The notes under the pieces are model-generated. The model worked only from the letters and a program-made list of their open reading frames with translations, searched no databases and was not told the DNA's origin. 12,085 bases of DNA, taken from the NCBI GenBank assembly GCA_018648945.1, contig JABGQJ010000182.1, positions 1-12,085 on the forward strand. The letters run 5' to 3'. The first letter of the stretch is position 1, and each line of letters starts with the position of its first letter. This document shows, piece by piece, positions 5,966 through 12,085 of this stretch. Source of the stretch: Victivallales bacterium (GTDB lineage Bacteria; Verrucomicrobiota; Lentisphaeria; Oligosphaerales; Lenti-02). The position numbers were made by a program, and so were the translations under genes.

Positions 5966-7510
5966 GTGTCTGCCATGGATGATGGTGTTTCGGTACCATT
6001 GCGCGATGGATTGCTTGCCGATTTCGACGCGGGTCGAGCGGCGAGTCTCATCGAGTTGCGCAACCGAAACGTAGGCAACATTCTCTTGGCCGAGAGGGCC
6101 GTCTTCTACCTCCAAATCCTCTATCGGGTGCTCCTGTTCCGGCGCGACCACGAGCTTGAGCCGCTGCACGAGGACATCTACGATGCCGTGCGCAAGGCCC
6201 AGGAGGGACTCGCCGCCGAGCAGGGCTACCCACTCGATGTCTTCCGTCAGGACATGGCTCAACTGGTCGAATGGAAGCTGGTCGAGGAGCGCATGGAGAT
6301 GGAGCGGCTCCGCGGCTACCGTGACACGCGCCGACGGAAGTTCCGCTACAGCCTGACCGAGGACGCGCGTGCGTTCCTCGAATGGCTGGAAGACCGCGCG
6401 CTGGCCGACCTAGAGGCCGGGGAGGAAGACACGCGGGACGTGCTGGAGGAGCTTTGCGGCGCCTTGGGCCAGCTCCGGCGGATGCTCAACACACATGGTA
6501 CGAAGAACGCCCGCGAGGACGATCCCCGGCGTGTGCTCTACCAGCTGTTCCGCCTTGAGGAATTGACCCACCAAGCCAACGGCCATCTAGCGGAGTTCAA
6601 TGCCCGCCTCCTCGCCTTCGCCATCCGGGGCTACGATCTGAACGAAGCCCGGGACATCCTGCGTGGACTGGACGACTTCGTCCATCGCTTCCTGCGCCGC
6701 GTGTCGGAATTGCGCGGCAAGATCGTCGAGGGAGTCGATCACCTCCTGCTGTCACGCAGCCAGGCGAAGCTGGCCCAATGTGCCGAGGCGATGGAGGCCG
6801 AACGCCGCCACACACCCCAGCTCCTCCGCAGATCGCGGGACTACCGGTCTCAGATCCGCATTCCCTTCGCCCTCGACCACTTCTATCAGGACGGGGGCAA
6901 GCTGGACCAGATCTGCCACCGCATCAGCGACTCGGCCATGCACGTCTGGCGCAAGCTGCACGCGCATCTCCGCGAACTCGAACGCCGCAACCACCGGGTC
7001 GAGGATATCCGCGACCGCATTGCCGACATCGCGCGCCTGCCCGAAGAATCCGTGCCGCGCGACTTCATGCGCACTCTGATCGCCTCCGCAGGGATGGTGG
7101 CCGACCCCAACTACTGGGACGACTCCGTGAAGGCCCCGCCGCCGCAACCGCGACGCGAGACCCCTCGCACCAGGAACCGCGCGGCAGACCCCATCCGCCG
7201 GAAACGGCACGGCGACCGACCAGCCATCAGCCTGGATGAACAGCGGCTCCGCGAGCTGCGCGAATACTTCCTGGATACCCTCGGCAACATCGATGATTCG
7301 GGGAAGCGAGTCGGCCAAGGCGTCTACAGCAGGGATGAGGAAGCCGCGCGCATCATCGAACTGGCCAAGGCCGGCTTGCTGAGCGAAGGCCGTCAGCTCT
7401 CCAGAATCGGCCTCCAACTGAACCCCGAATCCGATACCCCCGTCGACATCCAGTTTGCCGAAGCCCGGCTTCGGTTCAACGATATGCTTCTGCGCCTCCA
7501 CGAGAGGTGA
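5966..7510 (+). CDS. jetA: Wadjet system JetA (MukF/MksF-like kleisin)
   Basis: 514 residues. In Wadjet systems JetA is the kleisin that bridges the JetC heads, binds JetB and helps the complex grip DNA. Residues about 20-150 look like an N-terminal winged-helix domain, with LVEWKLVEE and the wing text RRRKFRYSLTEDARAFLEW. Residues about 150-385 are strongly helical, with many Leu/Glu/Arg heptad-like stretches. A Pro/Arg-rich linker (about 390-419) leads to a C-terminal helical/winged-helix part (about 420-514). Identity rests mainly on operon order and architecture, since the sequence resembles neither DUF3375 (type I) nor a clear DUF2397 (type III) in my reading. The GTG start at 5966 has GAGGA three bases upstream, the same spacing as jetB; an ATG at 5975 would remove three residues. 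Ten bases separate it from jetB. Confidence 0.8.
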   Translation: MSAMDDGVSVPLRDGLLADFDAGRAASLIELRNRNVGNILLAERAVFYLQILYRVLLFRRDHELEPLHEDIYDAVRKAQEGLAAEQGYPLDVFRQDMAQLVEWKLVEERMEMERLRGYRDTRRRKFRYSLTEDARAFLEWLEDRALADLEAGEEDTRDVLEELCGALGQLRRMLNTHGTKNAREDDPRRVLYQLFRLEELTHQANGHLAEFNARLLAFAIRGYDLNEARDILRGLDDFVHRFLRRVSELRGKIVEGVDHLLLSRSQAKLAQCAEAMEAERRHTPQLLRRSRDYRSQIRIPFALDHFYQDGGKLDQICHRISDSAMHVWRKLHAHLRELERRNHRVEDIRDRIADIARLPEESVPRDFMRTLIASAGMVADPNYWDDSVKAPPPQPRRETPRTRNRAADPIRRKRHGDRPAISLDEQRLRELREYFLDTLGNIDDSGKRVGQGVYSRDEEAARIIELAKAGLLSEGRQLSRIGLQLNPESDTPVDIQFAEARLRFNDMLLRLHER

Positions 7511-7520
7511 TCGAGGAACC

Positions 7521-8198
7521 ATGGAAAACCCCCTGGAAACGCTCATCGAGACCTCCCGCGAGCGGGTTGTGGCGGCGCTGAACGTGCTCACCGAAGCACC
7601 CTACTTCTACCGCGAGGACAACGAAGAAGTCTTCTTCTTCCTGCGGCGGCACCGGCAGCTGTTCAGCGAGTTCTTCGAGCGCTATTTCGACTGGCGGCTG
7701 GTGCTCGACGACAGGTGCGCGCGCGTCCACAAGGACAAGTGGCACAATCCCGCCATCACGGCATCCCAGCGCGACCTCTTCGGCTTCCGCAAGCGGGACG
7801 AGTGCCTGGCCTTCATGATGCTCCTTGAGTTCTTCGAGCACCAGATGGACGAGAACTCCATGACCGTCGAGGACCGCGACAGCCTGAAGTTCCGCCTCGG
7901 GAGCTTGCTCGCCTACCTCGTCGCTCGCTTCGCCGAGCTCTACCCCGAGTTGGCCGAGACACGCTACAGCGAGGAGCATGTGCGCAAGAATCTCCTGCGG
8001 GCCATCATGCCGGTGCTCGAACGCTACCGTTTCCTGCGGCCATTGCCGCCACCGAAGGAACTGGGCAGGATCGACGAGACCGAGATCATCTACGAGGCGC
8101 TGCCCGCGATGTACCACTACAACGCCAAGGCCCTCTCCCGCTGGCTGGGCGAGACCGCCCAGACGGCGGCGGAACCCGAGGGGGATCTCGCCCAATGA
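7521..8198 (+). CDS. jetB: Wadjet system JetB (MukE/MksE-like)
   Basis: 225 residues, the size of MukE-like JetB proteins and much shorter than the roughly 400-residue DUF2398 JetB of type III systems. JetB dimers bind the kleisin and DNA in the SMC motor. The chain is mainly helical and rich in aromatic and charged residues (EEVFFFLRRHRQLFSEFFERYFDW near 35-58, shown here in part as FFFLRRHRQLF), with a winged-helix-like C-terminal half (about 140-200) containing RFLRPLPPPKELGRI and the conserved-looking EIIYEALPAMYHY. The ATG at 7521 follows GAGGAACC and lies 10 bp after the jetA stop; an upstream in-frame ATG at 7455 lies inside jetA and is less likely. The TGA overlaps the jetC start as ATGA, indicating translational coupling. 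The family call leans on gene order and size. Confidence 0.78.
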   Translation: MENPLETLIETSRERVVAALNVLTEAPYFYREDNEEVFFFLRRHRQLFSEFFERYFDWRLVLDDRCARVHKDKWHNPAITASQRDLFGFRKRDECLAFMMLLEFFEHQMDENSMTVEDRDSLKFRLGSLLAYLVARFAELYPELAETRYSEEHVRKNLLRAIMPVLERYRFLRPLPPPKELGRIDETEIIYEALPAMYHYNAKALSRWLGETAQTAAEPEGDLAQ

Positions 8199-11100
8199 CA
8201 CCCGCCGCCACCGCCTACACCATCACTCGCATCCGCCTGATCAACTGGCACAACTTCGTCGACGAGACCATCGAGGTGGCCAATGGCGGCCATCTGTTCC
8301 TGCTCGGGGACAACGGCTCCGGCAAGACCACCGTGCTCGATGCCATTCACTACGTGCTCACCGCCGGCGAGAACCTGGAGTTCAACTCCGCCGCGCGCGT
8401 GGCTGGCACCCGCTCGGGGGGACGCCGCTCGCAAGGCGTCGTCATGCGCCACAATGTGGAGACCGGCTCCCTGAACCCGGCGGGCGGGATCACCTATGCG
8501 GCCCTGGAGATCGCGGGGGCCAACGGCGTCCGATCCACCTACGCGATCGGGCTTGAAGTCTACGCGATGGACGAGCAGATCCGGCGCTGGGGCATCATCC
8601 GGGAATGCCCGCTCGAGGACATCCCCCTGCGGGTCGAGCGGGATGGGGAGCTCTATCCCGCCAGTCGGCAGGAGATCCGCGACCACTTCAAGTCCGCCAG
8701 CGGCTACTACGCCAACATCGAGGGCTACAAGCGGGAAGTCGCGGGACGACTGTTCCGCAGCGAGAGCGCCTTCTGCGAGATCGCCCGGCTGCTGGCCATG
8801 GCCAAGGCCTACCGCGAGATCGCCTCCCACTCCAGCGACTACCACGAGCTCTTCAAGCGCCTGCTCCCCGAACCCCAGCCCGACATCTTCGAACGCATCA
8901 TCGCCGCCCTCAACACCTTGGACGAATCCGCGGCGGATCTGGAACGCCTCGACGAGCAACTGCGCTACCTCCGGGACCTGGCAACCAAAACCGGCAGAAT
9001 CGAGGAACTGCGCGAGCAGGCCGTCCGCCTGCAGTGGATCAAGGCCACGCTGGAACTGGCGGACAATGGCGTCGCGTTCCAGCTCAACCAGGAGCACACG
9101 GCCGCGCGCCAGGAGCGACGCGACGCCGAAGCCAAGACACTGGCCACATGCACGGCGCAACTGCAGGCGGTGGAGCGCCGGATCGCCGATCTCCAGGCGA
9201 AGGACTCCTCCGGACTCGTCCGCCAGGAGAAGGAACTGACCGCCGATTCCCAGCTCAGACAGACGGCGTGCGCCGATGCCCGCGAGCGGGCCAAGAAGGC
9301 AGCGGCGACGCATGCTGCCAGCCTGCGCGCTCTCGCCAAGCTGCGCGAGGCCCTGACCACCCGGCTGCGCCGATTGCTCGCCGATATCAACCGGCTGAGC
9401 CCCAAGCTCCCCTTCTCCCTGGCCGAGTTCGCCACCAAGATCGACGAGGTTTTCCGGGACGACACCCCCGAACAGAGATTGGGCGAGCTTCCTTTCGCCG
9501 CCATCGCCGAGCAGCTTCAAGCCGAACAGCTGCGAGTCGCCACCGAAGTCGGCCAAGGCGCCGAACGGCGCAAGCAGGCGGCCGACCGCGTGCAGGAACT
9601 TGAAGAGGCAGTGGCCAGGATTCGCGGCCAAGTGGAACTCCTGCCGTCGATACCGAACTACGCGACGGCGCTCCAGACCCTCCGGGACGCCATGTTCACG
9701 GTCCGGCCTCTATACGAAGGGCTCGAGTGGCAAGCCAATCTGGCCGATGCCGACCGCTCGGCCATGGAGGAGACCATCGGTGCCGATGTCTTCGCCACCT
9801 TCGTCGTGCAGGAGGACGACGAGCGGCTGGACAAGGCTGCCCGGCTCCTGTTCACGGTTGGGCCGCACCTGCGAATCGCGACCCAACTGGTAGACGAGAC
9901 CATCCCCGCCTGGGTCCGCGACACCTTCGACCTCTCGCGCAGCGACCCCACCGCCATCCGCTGCCTGGCGGCCGAGATGATTGCCCAAGCAGGGCCGGAA
10001 ACAGAACGCATCGAGCAGTTCCACGCCCTCCGCTTCCGAGGACACCGGCGGCGCTTGGCCGGGGAGCCAGCCAGCTTCATCGGCACCAGCGACCGACGCC
10101 AGGCCCGGGAGAGACTGCTGCGCGAAACAGAACGCCTACTGACAGAAGCAACCGCCACCCTCCGCACCATCGAAGCCGGCGAGAAGCGCCTCCATGCACT
10201 GGGCGAGACCCTCGGCAGCACCTCCCGAACCCTCGCCGACGGCAACCGCGAACTGCACCAGGGCGGGGGCGAGATCCAGACCGCCTGCGGCGAGGTCCGA
10301 CACGCCAGCGAACACATCAAGGAAACCGAGCAACAGGCTGCAGATGCCGCGAGCGATCTCAAGGCCAACCTGGAACGCCTGGAACTACTGCGCGAGAAGA
10401 TCCGTGCCGAAGGCCTGGAGAATCTGGACAAGCGGCTGAAGTCGGCGGCCCGCAAGAAGGACAAGCTGGCCGAGACGGCAGCCGAAATCAACCAGGCGTT
10501 GGGAGCGCTCGACAACCAGATCAAGGGCCTCCTGGGCCAAAGCGAACGCCTCCTGGAAGCAGCCGAAGCCATCCGGCAACGGATCAGCGCCCAGAACGCT
10601 GCGCTGCTTGCCAGGCGCCCGGAGGTCGAGGATGTCCAAGACTACATCCTCCACACCCGCAAGGGAGATCGGTTCACCACCGTGGAGCAGACGGCGGAGG
10701 CGGTGGCGCGGGTCGGCGAGGAGGAGATCCAGACCGCCACAACCATCGACTTGGGCATCCGCGACGACCGCTTCGGCCCGGTCTTCAACTTCACCTACGA
10801 CCGCCAGGACAACCAGCTTATCGACCGCCGCAGCCGCCCAGTCACCAACATCGTCGAAGTCTTGGCCCGGCAGGCAGAGGAACAACGCGAGCTGATCAAC
10901 GAACGGACGCGAGAGCTGTTCCGCAAGCTCGTCGTGGGCGAGTTGCTCACCCATCTGCGCGAGAAGGTGGACACGCTGCGGCAGATGGTGAAAAACATCA
11001 ACCAGCAGCTCAGCAAGCGTTCCTTCGGCAGCAACCAGTACGGCTTCAAACTCCAGACCGTGGAACGGCACCAGCAACTGGTGAAGCTGGTCTCGACCTT

Positions 11101-11665
11101 CAATCCATGGCGCGTCGATGAGGATGACGGCGAACTGCGCCGATTCTTCGAGGATCAGCGGGAGGCCATCACCAACACCGAGGTGGGCACGGTCCCCGAG
11201 TTGCTCGACTACCGCAACTGGTTCCACTACGACATGCGCCTGCAATCCAGCGAAGGCGACGGGGTCGTGATCGACCGCCACACCAAATCCATCGGCTCCG
11301 GTGGCGAACAGGCCGTGCCAAACTACCTGCTCGTCCTCACCGTCGCCCACTTCATGTTCCAAGGCAGCAACGTACCCCTGCGCGCGCTGCTCTTCGACGA
11401 GGCGTTCTATGGCATCGATGCGGGGCGCCGCGACCAGCTCCTCGGCTTTGCCAGCGATCTGGACATCCAGCTCTTCGTGGCGTCGCCGGACCAGGACGGT
11501 GTCCGTCAGGAGATCCCCGACTCCACCACCATCCTGGTCGTCAAGGACGAGAGGCACGACGTGCATCTCTACCCCTTCAGCTGGGAAAACCCCAGATTCC
11601 ACCACCGGAATCTGTTCGCCGATGCCAACGACGAGGACTCCATGGCCTTCGGCGACGAGATCTAG
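8195..11665 (+). CDS. jetC: Wadjet system JetC (SMC/MukB-like loop-extruding ATPase)
   Basis: 1156 residues. JetC is the ATPase of the complex; paired motors extrude DNA loops and present small circles to JetD. The N-terminus reads RIRLINWHNF and then Walker A GDNGSGKTT (38-46). Head sequence continues to about 240 (EFNSAARVAGTR, a feature shared by Jet/MukB heads). Coiled coil spans about 250-490 and again about 635-800. Between them a hinge-like globular segment lies at about 500-630, beginning VRPLYEGLEW. The C-terminal head has LLDYRNWFHYDMRL, the ABC signature SGGEQ (1035-1039), Walker B ALLFDE (1064-1069) and the D-loop region GIDAGRRDQLLGFA; all ATPase motifs are intact. The LINWHNF opening resembles type II JetC in my recollection. 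It overlaps jetB by 4 bp; GAGGGGG lies 10 bp before the ATG. The jetD start follows 23 bp after the stop. Confidence 0.93.
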   Translation: MTPAATAYTITRIRLINWHNFVDETIEVANGGHLFLLGDNGSGKTTVLDAIHYVLTAGENLEFNSAARVAGTRSGGRRSQGVVMRHNVETGSLNPAGGITYAALEIAGANGVRSTYAIGLEVYAMDEQIRRWGIIRECPLEDIPLRVERDGELYPASRQEIRDHFKSASGYYANIEGYKREVAGRLFRSESAFCEIARLLAMAKAYREIASHSSDYHELFKRLLPEPQPDIFERIIAALNTLDESAADLERLDEQLRYLRDLATKTGRIEELREQAVRLQWIKATLELADNGVAFQLNQEHTAARQERRDAEAKTLATCTAQLQAVERRIADLQAKDSSGLVRQEKELTADSQLRQTACADARERAKKAAATHAASLRALAKLREALTTRLRRLLADINRLSPKLPFSLAEFATKIDEVFRDDTPEQRLGELPFAAIAEQLQAEQLRVATEVGQGAERRKQAADRVQELEEAVARIRGQVELLPSIPNYATALQTLRDAMFTVRPLYEGLEWQANLADADRSAMEETIGADVFATFVVQEDDERLDKAARLLFTVGPHLRIATQLVDETIPAWVRDTFDLSRSDPTAIRCLAAEMIAQAGPETERIEQFHALRFRGHRRRLAGEPASFIGTSDRRQARERLLRETERLLTEATATLRTIEAGEKRLHALGETLGSTSRTLADGNRELHQGGGEIQTACGEVRHASEHIKETEQQAADAASDLKANLERLELLREKIRAEGLENLDKRLKSAARKKDKLAETAAEINQALGALDNQIKGLLGQSERLLEAAEAIRQRISAQNAALLARRPEVEDVQDYILHTRKGDRFTTVEQTAEAVARVGEEEIQTATTIDLGIRDDRFGPVFNFTYDRQDNQLIDRRSRPVTNIVEVLARQAEEQRELINERTRELFRKLVVGELLTHLREKVDTLRQMVKNINQQLSKRSFGSNQYGFKLQTVERHQQLVKLVSTFNPWRVDEDDGELRRFFEDQREAITNTEVGTVPELLDYRNWFHYDMRLQSSEGDGVVIDRHTKSIGSGGEQAVPNYLLVLTVAHFMFQGSNVPLRALLFDEAFYGIDAGRRDQLLGFASDLDIQLFVASPDQDGVRQEIPDSTTILVVKDERHDVHLYPFSWENPRFHHRNLFADANDEDSMAFGDEI

Positions 11666-11688
11666 GCCGCTTCAGGGAGCCAACTCAC

Positions 11689-12085
11689 GTGTCCTCCAGA
11701 GAGAGTATCCTGGCCGAGCACCTGGGAAGGCATCCTTCCCTCGCCGCGCACCTGTCGCGGCTGTGCGACCGCTGCGACAAGCGGGGGGAACTAGCCGGCA
11801 CCATCAAGCTCGGGGATTCGTCCCTACCCATCGGCGAGTACCGCGCCCTCCACTCTCTCTTTGGCCCCGCCCTCAAGACCAGCGCCCGTGGCGAACGCCG
11901 CCTGGACCTGACCCGCTTCCTGGCCAGCGTGCCGGACGCGGATGCCTGGATCAAGGAGCTATACGCCGCCCTTGGCCGCCAGCGGCGAGATTTGGTGGAC
12001 GAAGCCACCCAGAGCCAGGCGCTCTGGCAGCAGTTGCTCGGCCAGTTCCGGCTTTCCCACCCCGATCTCCCCTCCGTCCATCGCC
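11689..12085 (+). CDS. jetD: Wadjet system JetD (nuclease subunit), 3' partial
   Basis: The GTG at 11689 is preceded by AGGGAG (11674-11679) with a 9-base gap and opens a frame that stays open for 132 codons to the right edge. The protein begins MSSRESILAEHLGRHP and continues as a helical, Leu/Arg-rich N-terminal domain (LDLTRFLASVPDADAWIKEL, LGRQRRDLVDEA). In known systems the JetD N-terminal arm contacts DNA and the SMC complex, and the C-terminal TOPRIM domain (topoisomerase VI A-like) cleaves the DNA. That catalytic half is beyond the window, so neither the nuclease residues nor completeness can be checked. The call depends on position directly after jetC, operon coupling and N-terminal style. 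No other candidate for this slot is visible. Confidence 0.75.
   Translation, partial: MSSRESILAEHLGRHPSLAAHLSRLCDRCDKRGELAGTIKLGDSSLPIGEYRALHSLFGPALKTSARGERRLDLTRFLASVPDADAWIKELYAALGRQRRDLVDEATQSQALWQQLLGQFRLSHPDLPSVHR

Noticed and set aside
5537..5982. Several overlapping short open frames in both directions in the repeat-rich gap
   Set aside because: Their sequences are translations of tandem repeats and hairpins, have no ribosome sites of note and overlap one another.
5966..8198. Type III Wadjet assignment (DUF2397/DUF2398)
   Set aside because: JetB is about half the length expected for DUF2398, and the JetC protein is shorter than the usual type III SMC.
8117..9631. A 504-codon minus-strand open frame opposite jetC
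   Set aside because: It is a shadow of GC-rich third codon positions; jetC on the other strand has all SMC ATPase motifs.
10385..11605. A 406-codon minus-strand open frame opposite the jetC C-terminal half
   Set aside because: It overlaps the SGGEQ and Walker B coding region of jetC and shows no recognisable protein features.

Overview
The window is a GC-rich bacterial segment with two parts: a carbohydrate-degradation neighbourhood (about 1-5521) and an SMC-type anti-plasmid defence operon of the Wadjet/JetABCD (MksFEBG) kind (5966 to the right edge). Large secreted polysaccharide-active proteins with unusual fusions, repeat-laden gaps and high GC suggest a free-living polysaccharide degrader, possibly from the PVC group (Planctomycetota, Lentisphaerota, Verrucomicrobiota) or Armatimonadota. 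There is no rRNA or other phylogenetic marker here, so this placement is a weak inference.

Layout: (1) the 3' part of a rhamnogalacturonan-lyase-like gene (PL11 type) with a C-terminal CBM35/CBM6-like domain, cut by the left edge; (2) a convergent gene for an unrecognised secreted protein, separated from it by a compact double-hairpin repeat; (3) a divergent intergenic region of about 390 bp with five hairpins and a candidate sigma70 promoter; (4) a secreted 856-residue protein that joins a transglutaminase-like domain with an intact Cys-His-Asp triad to a glycosidase-like TIM-barrel region; (5) a 444 bp non-coding stretch packed with repeats (a 9-bp tandem array, diverged direct repeats, hairpins, and an inverted second copy of the double-hairpin element); (6) jetA, jetB, jetC and the first 132 codons of jetD, all on the + strand and tightly coupled.

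How the genes work together: the left-hand genes probably encode secreted proteins for attacking pectin-like or other complex polysaccharides, although only the first has a recognisable substrate class. In known Wadjet systems JetA (kleisin, MukF-like), JetB (MukE-like) and JetC (SMC/MukB-like ATPase) form a loop-extruding motor that senses small circular DNA, and JetD is the TOPRIM nuclease that cleaves it. The operon here shows an intact ATPase (Walker A, SGGEQ signature, Walker B) and conserved gene order. The JetC N-terminus and the small JetB argue for a type II-like rather than type III system. The nuclease domain of JetD lies beyond the window. The two halves are separated by the repeat-rich gap, which may be a boundary where the defence cassette was inserted.
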